The notes below the pieces were generated by a model. That model was not told the origin of the DNA. It did no database searches and saw only the letters and a list, made by a program, of their open reading frames with translations. Below are positions 1 through 9,954 of a DNA stretch of 64,000 nt, piece after piece. Where the stretch lies: positions 20,686-84,685 of the forward strand of contig CAJVPP010000004.1 in the NCBI GenBank assembly GCA_910592005.1, written 5' to 3'. The number at the start of each line of letters is the position of its first letter. Position 1 is the first letter of the stretch. The position numbers and the translations under genes are program-made. The stretch is from Funneliformis mosseae. Lineage: Eukaryota; Glomeromycota; Glomeromycetes; Glomerales; Glomeraceae.

Positions 1-29
1 AATTTATCAAGACAATTAATTAATCTTAC

Positions 30-326
30 CAAAAGGTTATAAACCCACTTGCATGTGCAGTATCAGCATTACCACCACCTCCTTCAAAAAAGTCTGCAGA
101 ACTTTTAGGTTCAAGGAAATAAATGGAATCAGCAATGGCAGAACCTAAACATAATAAGAACAAAATGATGAAATTCATGGAAACCTAAAAAACAAAATAA
201 ATAAAAAAGAAAAATAAAAAAAAAATGCATATATATATATACATGTATTTTAAAAAAAAAAAAAAAAATTAAATAAATAAAAATAAATAAAAAAAGAAAA
301 TAAAAATATTAATCCAAATATTTAGA

Positions 327-357
<31 letters not shown>

Positions 358-1504
358 TAAATATCGAGCAATAATAATTTAAACGTACATGAAAATTCGT
401 CTCTATTTCAATACGACTTCTCTTACTGGGTGTGTCTCCAGAATTCAACATGATTTTTGTATCTGTGCCAGTAAAAATAACCAAACATATTGCCCATTCA
501 GTATTACGCAATACGCAGCCTCTCAACATTACGTCATTAATGGATATTGGCTCTACTTTTTGACCACTTTCGGTTCCCGGTTGATCAGACCAATGTAACA
601 CACCAGTATAAGAATATAAATTTGCATGGGGAGGTTCGGAATCCACATAGAAAGAAACACGTTCACAATCTGTTTCCGATTTCAATGAAGCAGTAGAAGG
701 AACGCAATGACGAATTTTAAGATTTGTTTCACCATCAAGTTCTTTTGTTTCCACGTAGCAAAGACCATCCGGTTCGCTTGTGGATAAAATTATCATATCA
801 GCAGGAACAGAATCATTGTTCTTTAATTTAATAATATCACCAACTTTTACATCCTGCCAACGACTTTCAACCCATTTCGCATCAGATTCTTCTAAACTAT
901 CCCCTTTATTATCACTGGTACCAGCGCCACCGCTACCATTCTCACTAGTTCTATAACCTAACCAGCAAAAAAGGACATCAAATATTTGGCTCAAAAATTG
1001 TTTTCGAGTATTTTGTCCCGTTGGTACATTAACATTCTTCCAATTACTTAAACGAATTGTTTTTGATTTATTTAAGGAATTATCCTGTGAATGACGTTTC
1101 CAATCTTCAAAAGCATCTTTGAAAGCTGTCATTGAGATAATGGTAATAAGTGGTGAGGCGGATAATAAAGGTTGAACGTCACCACCAATCATTGGAAATA
1201 ATTGTAAGACGACTAAAAAAAGAAAATACACATTCGCTACTCTACGGAATTGTTCAATAAGATTTTTTGGTAAAAAGGTTAATAAGGTATACTTTGAGGT
1301 ACGAATTTTATTCGCAGCATATCGTGCTTTTGGTTCTCCATACTGATCTAAATCGGCTTGTGGAAGTGGAGTATTCACGTTTATGCGACGTTTTGGAAGG
1401 GTTTGCATTGTTGACGCTGTGGACACATTTCTTTTATGTCCTGAACCCGAGCTATTCTCAATATCTTCATCGTCTTGTCCCTTCTTTCGACCAAAAAAAG
1501 TCAT
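30..1504 (-). CDS. P4-type ATPase (Dnf-like phospholipid flippase), 5' part only
   Basis: Two exons are visible on the minus strand, 1504-389 and 184-30, and the gene runs off the left edge inside its second intron. P4-ATPases move phospholipids from the outer to the inner leaflet of plasma-membrane or Golgi/endosome membranes, usually with a Cdc50 partner. Residues 1-60 are hydrophilic. The family signature around the first membrane pair is at about 68-108 (NKIRTSKYTLLTFLPKN, then QFRRVANVYFLF). The actuator-domain dephosphorylation motif DGET is at residues 257-260. Exon 1 ends after ETNFH and exon 2 continues with a membrane segment (MNFIILFLLCLGSAIAD), then SGFITFW split across the next intron. 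The catalytic DKTG, ATP-binding domain and remaining helices lie outside. The NKIRT form resembles Dnf1/Dnf2 more than Drs2, so phosphatidylcholine/ethanolamine transport is an inference. Intron 1 (185-388) carries an 18-T/13-A tract at 327-357. Confidence 0.93.
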
Positions 1505-2369
1505 GTTGACTTTTTTTTTGTATTATATATATTAGATATTAAGAAAAAGGTAATTATTTAAAGAAAGTTTCAACCTTAACAACGTTGTCACTCAAGAAAG
1601 CGTTTTGAGTTTCAATGTCGTCAGATGAAGGGAGAAATAAAAGAAGGTGGGGGTTATTTAGGAGTCGAAAGGAGTTGTTAAAAGAGTGTATCGAATCAAT
1701 GAGGCTTTGATTATTACAATTTTACCAAATATCCGTAGTTCTTTTTTGAAGTACAAAAACGTGATGCCCCCAATTCTAAAGGAGGCAACTGGTAATATTT
1801 TTATGCATTAATTATCGTTGCATATGTTTGACTATTCCTTTACATTATTCCTTAATATGTATGTAAATTGGAAAAATAGTAACACTTGGAATACATTTGT
1901 GTCGCGATCATACATTATATCCATAGTTTCACCTGGGAATGTGATAATTATTTAAAATAACCAATTTTGAATACCAAATTGTTTAATTCGATCTCAAAGC
2001 CATGATCTAAGCCAAAAACGGGCCGGTTCTCTAAAAATAAAAAACCAAGCCGACGATCAATTTCAGATAGTTTATTACCATATGTAAAAATTAATGAGGG
2101 GGCTTTGTTGATTTCGCTCCGTAACTAAATGTGAAAATGAGTCAGGTTGTTAAAAAATACCACATTGAGATTTTCACAAATTTTAGAAAAATCATAAATG
2201 AAATACTTACCTAACACAAATAAACATCACGTTTTTACATAGTAATTAGCCTGGAATTGTTACATTTGTCTATTGTTCAAAGCTTTTTACACTTTCAAGT
2301 TTTGTTCCCGAAATGACCTTTCCGAAAATAAGCACCCATTTTATTGAAAATATTATGACCAATTTTATA
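1505..2369. other. upstream region of the flippase gene, no gene seen
   Basis: This is the probable promoter and 5' leader of the flippase gene. Base composition is mixed and some CpG is kept, unlike the tract that follows. I found no convincing open reading in either strand and no clear promoter element. Confidence 0.5.
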
Positions 2370-3358
2370 CAAAATGTAAATTAGAATTAACTAAAAATTT
2401 ATCATAATTTGTAATTAAAGTTATAATAAATAATAAATATTATAAATATATTTTAGTTGTTTATTCAATATTTTAAATTTTTATTATTTTTAAAAGATAA
2501 TTTAATTATAATAATAAAATAGATTATATAGTCATTTCTTTTATTTTAAATTAAAAATTAAAAGATTTTATTTTAAATATTTTTCATTTTTTTTTTAACT
2601 TGATATAATTTTAATCTTTACTTTAAACTAAAAATTAAAGATATAGTAATAATTATTTATAAATTTTTATCTTATACTTAATTTAAAAATAATAAGATTT
2701 ATAAATACATTTGACTATTTACTTTATATTAAAAAATTTTATAAATAATAATTTAATAATATTTATATTTATAAATATTAATTATAATTTATAATATAAT
2801 TAATATATATTAAATTATTATTTATTTTATATTAGATTATTATCTACTTATTAATAAATTATTATTTATTAATTTAGTAATATACTATAATATCACATAA
2901 TTATATTATATCTTGATATATCACTTAGATTAAGTTATATTACTAATTTATAATTTAAATAATATATATAAACCTAATTACCATGTTATAATGAACCTAT
3001 TATTTTATAATCTAAATAATATAAATATAATTTAATTATTATATCATAATATAAATATCATTTTATAATCTAATATTATAAACTTAGATAATTCAGATAT
3101 ATATTTATATTTTATTATTTTTTACTAATTAATTTTTTAGTATTTTTAAATTTTTTCTACTATTTATGTTTACTAAAAACTTAATCATAACTTATTCATA
3201 TGATTATATTAATCTTATAAATTAAGAAAGTTTTTAATTTTTTTATTTCTTATTTTAAATATATAACTTTTCATTTTCTTAGCTTAACAAATTTCATAGT
3301 TGCTAATAATAAGTTTCATCTTTAAATACTTTTTTTCTTAATAAATTTTTGACTACTA
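2370..3358. repeat. near-pure A/T tract
   Basis: About 1 kb with very few G or C bases, made of shuffled TTATA/AATAT words. There is no coding frame and no clean tandem period. It separates the flippase promoter from the transposon island and resembles the tract at 60.2-62.4 kb. Confidence 0.7.
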
Positions 3359-3390
3359 CTGGATAATACTCTTATAAAAGTGTTATCCAG
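3359..3390. repeat. 32-bp near-perfect palindrome at the edge of the A/T tract
   Basis: The arms are CTGGATAATACTCTTA and TAAAAGTGTTATCCAG. They pair over the whole length with only transition-type mismatches. Degenerate copies of the half-site (ATTATCTAGTTA, ATTACCTAGTTA) follow up to about 3442. The position, exactly where the A/T tract ends and the transposon-like sequence begins, suggests a terminal or subterminal repeat of a mobile element, but no partner copy was found in the window. Confidence 0.6.
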
Positions 3391-4694
3391 TTGCGTTATA
3401 ATATTATCTAGTTATGAGTATAATATTACCTAGTTACTGTTTTTACTGTTCTGTGATCATTTTAATGCTTTATTGATATCCACTTATTTTTATTGCTCTG
3501 TAGCTCTTTTATTGCTTTGTGGATATTTGTTTAATTTTATTGCTCTATTCTATTTTTATTACCTTCTAGCTATCTACTTGTTTTTATTGCTTTGTAGCTT
3601 TTTTGTGATCAAGATGCTAGACCAACATTGATTGCTAAAAATCATGCTGTGATTAGATGATGCAGTTAATTTGCAGATCAGATTTTGACCAGTACTATGA
3701 CATAATTTTTGGCTAATCTTTAAGGCAGAATATTTTGGCTTCCTGTGATTTATTTCATGCAGTTTTATGAACATTTAAAAGAGGATATTAAGAGCTTTCC
3801 AATGATGCTAAAATCGCATGAATCAGATGTCTGAATGCTGAGTATTGTATCTCAAGTTTGAAAAAAAATATGGATTAGTGCTGGCCGAAATTAACGAAAT
3901 TTACTGCGCCAATCATATGTTCAGTTCCTCGTCAGTTCTAGGCACTTTCAAGTAACTTTTGAGTAACTTTTAAGAGCCTAATTTAGTGATCAGTTGGTTA
4001 GAGAATCGGAGGTGTGATAGACATTATTATGGCTGGCCCATTTGATTGCTAAATGAGACACAAAATATTAAATTTGCAATTCATCTAGTTGCTAAAGATG
4101 TGTTGCAATCTGTTTACTCATTTTTTGATTGCCAGTAAGACACGAAGTGCTAGTGTTGTGCCATTCTTACAATTCTGTCTATAACTATTTTGATTGCTAA
4201 GAATGAGGCACAAAATGCTGAATTAGTTTAGGCTATATTGCTTTTATACCTTTTTTCGTGTATTCTCCTAAACCTTTCTGCCTTTCTAACCTCTTTTCTG
4301 CCTATCGGCGGTAGTACCCCAAATTGTAATTTCTTATTTTCTTTTCTATATATTATTTTAACTTGGGATACTACCAATTTTATATCTTATTTTTTGCTCC
4401 TACCTTTCTAGAACCCTTTCTCATATAGTTACTACTCTGGGATACTTTAGGATACTACTACATCAACCACTTTGAAGTACTATCACATTGATCACTTTAG
4501 GATACTACCACATCATTTACTTTTTTTCAGCTTAGCGCTAGGTATTACCACCAACCCAGTATTTTACTAGCAAGCATATTCACTCAAAATTATATAAAAT
4601 TTTTATTTTGAACTTTGCTAGTATCTCTGTTATTTTATACTAGTTTCTTGAATATACTATCATACTACTTGCGCAAAAAAATTCTGGGCCTAAC
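3391..4694. repeat. degenerate tandem-repeat stretch without a gene
   Basis: It holds loose repeats of the word TTTTTATTGCTYTGTAGCT (about 3465-3602) and several copies of GATTGCTAA...GAGRCACAAAAT (about 3630-4230). A set of roughly 25-bp units around GGATACTACYACATCA lies at about 4447-4523. No open frame is convincing. Confidence 0.5.
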
Positions 4695-5129
4695 CCATTT
4701 ATTTGTTCTGAACTGCTTGAATTAATTTTTAGTAATCTCAAGATTGAAGATATACTATATTCCTGTCTTACTGTGAATCATCAATGGAATTCTGAAGCAT
4801 TTTGAGTTATTTTAAAGCTAAAAGAAAGGAAATTTCGTAAAGATCTTAATTTTATCAAATATCAGCTAGACTGTAGTGAACAAGAAATAACCTGTATTTA
4901 TACAGTTCTCTATACTCCATATTATAATTGGATTACAGTAGAAGAATAAATTGCAAATGTTCATGCAATAATCAAATCCCATATAAATAATCTTACAAGA
5001 ATTCTTTCCTGTCTTATTAAGTCATCTGTTTTACAAAATAAATTTCATATACAATGGTAAAATCTTTATAAGCAAACAAAAAAATTGCTAAAAGATATCG
5101 ATCTACTTAATGATATCAATAATACATAA
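4695..5129 (+). pseudogene. decayed F-box-like protein reading
   Basis: One frame stays readable over about 145 codons with only three internal stops. It begins with an F-box-like helix pattern (ELLELIFSNL, then LYSCLTVNHQW), followed by a helical, lysine-rich stretch. F-box proteins recruit substrates to SCF ubiquitin ligases, and large expanded F-box families are a known feature of glomeromycotan genomes. The first stop, after SEAF, is TGA where TGG would be expected; the others are TAA and can come from CAA. No start codon is assigned and the 5' end is not visible. The F-box assignment rests on the N-terminal 35 residues only and is tentative. Confidence 0.4.
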
Positions 5130-5378
5130 AAAAAAAGGAACAGTGAATATATAGACAAGATTGTGAGCTGTATTGTCAAGTACTCTTAGCCGAAATTACC
5201 ACTTTCTACTAAGAATACTAGTGATATTTATTTTTTACTTATACAATAGTAGTAGCTAAGTTTAATTTTACTTTCGAATTTGCACTTAGATTTGCATATA
5301 TCTAGATCGATTTTTCTGACCATACTTGATGATCACTACTGCAAATTTTTGTACATAATATTCTATTATACCTATAAA

Positions 5379-5871
5379 ATGCAAAATGAAATTGATACTA
5401 AAGCTCTGGCATATGCCCAAAGATGTAAAGGAAGATGCTTAGGCAAAGTTAGTCCTAATACATATTTATGGTCATATAAAAAGGGTCATCAATAGGAAGC
5501 GCTATATAAAAATATAAAACAGAATTATAAATAGTGTAACATTTATTCTAATATATCAGAAAGAATATGCCAGTATATATTTGAGGATTTATTACATAAA
5601 AAATTTTCACTCCAAAGTCTAAATTCTTGGAGGAATTACATCTAGATGGTTATAATGAAAAATTAGGCTTAGCCTTTGAATATAGTGGTAGCCAACATTA
5701 CTAAATTATCCTTTTTTTTCACCTGCAAGGGCAGATGAATTTAAACGCACAAATCTGAGATGATTAGGAAAAGAGGACGCTATGCTACAGGGAAGGAGTA
5801 ATTCTTATAACTATATCCTACTGCATAGTAGACTTAGAAACTTTTATAAGAAACGCCTTGTATATATTTAG
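5379..5871 (+). pseudogene. decayed zinc-ribbon / PD-(D/E)XK-like endonuclease reading
   Basis: The reading starts MQNEIDTKALAYAQR, continues KGRCLGKV...YLWSYKKGHQ, then after frame changes LHLDGYNEKLGLAFEYSG...QHY. The first part matches the repeated treble-clef module (G-CLS--Y------W-C--GHQW) and the second the restriction-endonuclease-like core (LDGYN-ELGLAFEYNG-QHY). This combination occurs in proteins of giant viruses and mobile elements and in expanded families of Rhizophagus. At least four stops and two frame changes make it non-functional. It lies just outside the Maverick-like block on the opposite strand, so it may be cargo of that element or an unrelated neighbour. Confidence 0.45.
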
Positions 5872-6083
5872 TTATATCCCAATACCTACCTAGGAGGCAA
5901 CATAAATTCTTCCTTAATATGCATTAACTATTCTCTTATGAAGGGTCGTTGAGACCTTGATTCATCTAAATAATATAAAATAGGCATTGGAGGATTCTTT
6001 CTAACAATAATTCTTCAAATCTTATGTAGGCTAAGAAATTATATCGGATCTGTTATTCTGCGTCGCTCAAAAGAATCATTTTC

Positions 6084-6956
6084 TCACTCTTTAGGAATGA
6101 GTAAAAATTGGATAGTAGTACCCTTTGGTAGTTGTAGTTCATCAATACCTATTAAGCGATTATATTTTACTAATAGTTTGAAATATATCCGCTCAAGTTT
6201 TGTGGTGTTATTAGAACTCATCCCAATCAATTGAGTTGGGCTATCATTCATATTATTAACAATTTTTCTTACAAACTGCTCACATTCTTTATAGCACTTG
6301 CCAGTAGGTAGGAGAAACTCTATTGAATACTGATTTTTAAAAACTCTATATTCAAATAATTTAGCATAATGATCAATCATTGTGAAACTTATATGCCTAA
6401 AACATGCTAACATTATTCAGATCTCAACGTCATATTTATCTATTAATAAAGTCACGTATTCCATAAACTCAGTGCCCTTATCACATTGTATTTTTCGAGG
6501 CCAGTTAAGAGGTTTATTAAGATTATCATATATACTCTTAAATGCTTTCACAACTTTCTCACTGCTCTTTAATGTTAAAAAAATGAAATCTTTATATCTA
6601 GTCGTGCAGTCTATAACCAATAATATATAATAATATATTAGACCATCATTTAGTAAATTTGTATCCACATCTTCATCATATGATATTTCAATTAAATCAC
6701 ATTAGTGCATAGTATTTGGCTTCGTGATTTTAGAGTAACTGATATAAGGTATATGCTTTGACGAAAAATGAAAATTTTGGTATATTGCCTGCCTATCAAG
6801 CCATTTTTTTATATCAGTAAATGAAAAGTTGTAGCTGGCTTTTTTACAAGTATCTCACAATCCCTTAACATTTTAGTAAAGTCCCTTAGGACGATAATAT
6901 AGCTTTTGTAAAGCAAGATACCGGTCTAGATCATGAGCTTTTTGGAGATCAATATA
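6084..6956 (-). pseudogene. Maverick/Polinton-type integrase (rve fold), decayed
   Basis: Read from high to low coordinates it gives a helical N-terminal part (KAHDLDRYLALQKLYY, then FSFTDIKKWLDRQAIY). The DDE core follows, with VIDCTTRYKDFIFL carrying the first Asp and WPRKIQCDKGTEFM the second. The C-terminal tail (SPTQLIGMSSNNTTKLER, VKYNRLIGIDE, LPKGT) is typical of the elements I recall from Rhizophagus. Polinton integrases are retroviral-like recombinases that insert the whole element. Stops and a frame change near 6414-6416 separate core and tail. It faces the same way as the packaging ATPase and coiled-coil gene upstream at 7.1-9.0 kb, which supports one former element. A generic DDE integrase of another element class remains possible. 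Confidence 0.72.
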
Positions 6957-7099
6957 AATCAAAGGTTCTCCTATTCTAATTTTTTATAATTATGAAAAAA
7001 AGCTAACATCTATAAAGTCGAATTCTAATTATTAGATTAGGCACTTTTTTTACACTTTTGTCTAGCCTCTATTTCCTTCTACAGGTTTAGTAAAGTATT

Positions 7100-7747
7100 A
7101 AACCTTAGGCAGATTGCAAGGAGATCATCTTCTGACCTAGTGAGATCAAATACAATAAATTCATCTCTTTAAAAGTAGCTTTTAATAACCATAGATGCAT
7201 TTTTTACATCATCAGTATATCACCTAATAATCTTGAAAATATCTTCATACAAGCTACCAAAGTTAAAAACTACTAACTGAAAGCTATTTTCACGTTTAAA
7301 TATACTGATTTTATGATATTTTTGCGCTATAAATATGCATAAAATATTCTGATGTCATCCATTCCCAAAAAATTGATCAATTTGATTCTGTATATGATTT
7401 GAAGCAAGGCACAAATCTTCAAAAACAAATGCTGTACTTCATTCTAGTAAAAATGCTCTAACACTAGGGATTTTTTCTAGTAATATATAGCTAAATCGTA
7501 TATTTTCATAGTAAGGTATTTTCAGATCCTTTGAAATTATACTATACATATATCTTACAAATGTCTACTTAGGCTCGTTAGAATGGTAATCACAAACTAT
7601 CAAATCATCACATGCAATATATCTAAACCTATACAAAGTACCTTTCAATTCTTTCTTATTTTTGTATATGCATTCAGCTTTATTATCAAGAAAAAGATTC
7701 GCCAAAATATTAGTCTTATCTGATCCACTCTTTCCAGTAACTAGCAT
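7100..7747 (-). pseudogene. FtsK/HerA (A32-like) packaging-type P-loop ATPase, decayed
   Basis: The reading opens MLVTGKSGSDKTNILANLF, a Walker A loop with Asp where Gly is normal, then YIACDDLIVCDYHSNEP. Past the first stop it continues FVRYMYSIISKD, a Walker B-like FVFEDLC, then FIAQKYHKISIF and FKIIR-YTDDVKNASM. The order Walker A, acidic Walker B and a following Q-containing sensor strand fits the HerA/FtsK-type ATPases that package DNA in Polintons and related viruses. At least four in-frame stops occur; two are TGA where CGA (Arg) is likely ancestral. With the integrase and coiled-coil genes on the same strand it argues for a fossil Maverick-like element. The assignment is by eye. Confidence 0.68.
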
Positions 7748-7975
7748 AGAAAAAGACCAGTCAGGTTATGCTTCATGTCCTTTTGCTCAAAAAGATTCAT
7801 ACTTTGTGGTCTCATCCATATCCATAAGGTAAAGTTTCATAGGAGATAGTCTTGTCTTTTGGTTTTTCTTTGTATCAGATCGGGAATCTATAACCTTGAT
7901 TTCTATTTAAGGATATTTTATAGTTCAGAATATTTTTTCTTCATTGTAAGATGAATATAGATGAGAGAATACACA

Positions 7976-8982
7976 CTATAAGATGAATATTATTAGTAAT
8001 ACTATTATGAAGATGAGTGTATGCTGAAAAAAAGAATCAGATTTCTCATTAACCAGAGCTTGAGTCACTTTGTGGCCAGCAGTAATGGATAATATTAAAA
8101 GATCCCTTTGAGGCCAGATGAGTTCAAGACTAGTGATATCGTTATCTTTCTTTAGTTTACTAACATTTGAAGGTTTATTTTGATCAGAGGTGCTTAGGCA
8201 TAATCTCGTCCCTCCATACACTTCATACTCGTTAGATGTTTTTTGGATCTGCTCAGCTAAACAAGCATTAGTTAGTTTTTTTAGTTTCACTTCTTGAATA
8301 AGAAAATTTCTTTTTGACAATACCTTTTGCAACATTTCTAGTAAATCTTCCTTAGCAATTTTTTTCAATTTTCTTTACTTTATTTTTAAGCCTAAGCTTA
8401 TAGACAAAGCTCTTTAAACTTTCATCAATTCAATCAGATAACTTTAGATTTTCTTACTTACCTAACTCCTCTAGTATTTCACCATTTATATTCAAATCAT
8501 AGAATACCTGTTCTAGTTTCAGATTTTCCAACTTTCACTTATTTTAGCTTCAAGAGAGAGAATCTTGATCTTATCAAGAGATGAAGCTTTTTGTGTCAAA
8601 GTCTTTTTTTTCTTAAATGTTTTAATCTCTGATTTAAGTGATTTTATTTTAGCAGAATAATTGGCTTGCTCTGCTTTATGCTCAGTACAGAATGACTACT
8701 CAGAAGATCTAAGCCTAGTATTAGTCGCATTCAGCTGGCTAATCTTTTATTAACATTAACTTGAACTAGCACAAGATCCTTTTTTTACTTTAAACATATA
8801 TCCTGCAGGTCTTTATATTCATTAGCAATATCAGAAGTAGTTTTGATGCTATTACGTAATGCTTTCTCAAGTTTTGATTCACGGATATTACCAAGCTAAC
8901 AATCTAGAGGGATTTGTTTACCTAGTAAACCTCCAACTGCTCCTTTATCCTCAATATCTTTTAAGGTATGCACATTAGACAT
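7976..8982 (-). pseudogene. coiled-coil protein with C-terminal hydrophobic segment, decayed
   Basis: The start ATG is at 8982-8980 (MSNVHTLKDIEDKGAVGGLL). The protein is rich in K, E, Q and L with heptad-like spacing over most of its length, then a last part (NKPSNVSKLKKDNDITSLEL, WPQRDLLILSITAGHKVTQA) ending in a short hydrophobic stretch. Several stops and frame changes break it. I do not recognise a named family. Its place directly upstream of the packaging ATPase, on the same strand, suggests a structural or accessory gene of the same element. Confidence 0.5.
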
Positions 8983-9055
8983 AATTTTTTTCAGCCTAGT
9001 CATTAGTATACTAAAAAATTATGAGCGATCTTGAAAACACTTTATTTTTTATGGA

Positions 9056-9252
9056 TACTACTGATACTAGTATACTACTAATACTACCGTTACTACAATA
9101 TTATCAATACTAGCATACTACTAATACTTTTATTATTAATACTACTGATACTACTGATACTATCATATTACTGATACTAGCATACTATCGATACTACCAA
9201 TACTACCAATACTACTGTATTACTGATACTAGTATAATACCAGTATTACTGA
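9056..9252. repeat. TACTGATAC/TACTAATAC tandem array
   Basis: About 200 bp of degenerate 9-12 bp units (ACTGATACTAG, TACTACTAATACT) with scattered substitutions. It lies between the coiled-coil pseudogene start and the next plus-strand reading, that is, between two divergent former genes. Confidence 0.75.
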
Positions 9253-9386
9253 TATTTTTTTGTACATTTTTTTATTTATAGTGAAAAAAATCTCTAGCGA
9301 TTAACTACATATATGCTCACATCTAGCTTAAAATATATATTAGTTCTAGGACTAGTTACTTGTTTCCCGCAGATTATAAAGACATT

Positions 9387-9863
9387 ATGCAATACCGTGA
9401 TATGAAGTTCAAACCTTTAGCTCAGCTAAGTAAAAAATATAATATATCAAATAGTCGTTTATATTAAATTTGAAGAGGACAGGAGTTTAACAAGATTCAA
9501 TAGAATAATTTAGCGATCATTTCAAGTATGAACATTATAGATAAACAGAATAAGAAATAGATTCTGAAGAGATCACGTCAAACTGAAAGACCAAAGGAAG
9601 AATTTCAAAATAAATTCGATTCTGCCTTTACAGTACTTGAAAACAAAATACATGATACTAAAATTAGCGTTTCAGAAGAGAATGTTATTTCAGATAGTAA
9701 AGTGAAAAAAACTGAAGTAAAGAAATTGAGAACCAAGACTGTTTGTGTCTCTGATTCTATTTTACCTACTGAATCTTCTGAAGATATCTTAGATTTGTAT
9801 AAGAGAACTAGTTTTGAAATAGAAAAAATTAGAGCATCTGGTCGTAATCTTATTTTTAAGTAG
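9387..9863 (+). pseudogene. decayed helix-turn-helix-like protein reading
   Basis: The frame from ATG 9387 reads MQYRDMKFKPLAQLSKKYNI, SNSRLY-I-RG, then a hydrophilic, charged tail ending GRNLIFK and a stop at 9861-9863. The first 35 residues have the spacing of a small DNA-binding helix-turn-helix. Stops at LY-stop-I-stop-RG fit TGG-to-TGA and AAA/CAA-to-TAA changes. It is divergent from the Maverick-like genes. It may be a regulatory gene of that element, but I do not recognise a family with certainty. Confidence 0.4.
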
Positions 9864-9954
9864 TTATTTAACCTTCCTTTCATACTGGTCAAATAAACTA
9901 TTATAATATCCTATAATTTCTAAATTTGATTAGATGTTAGAGAATAATGCTTTT

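Noticed and set aside
389..1509. Plus-strand open frames over the flippase exon
   Set aside because: They are antisense shadows of a clearly conserved minus-strand P4-ATPase exon and match nothing themselves.
9056..9252. CRISPR-like array
   Set aside because: The units are 9-12 bp and contiguous without unique spacers, in a eukaryotic context; it is a microsatellite-like array.
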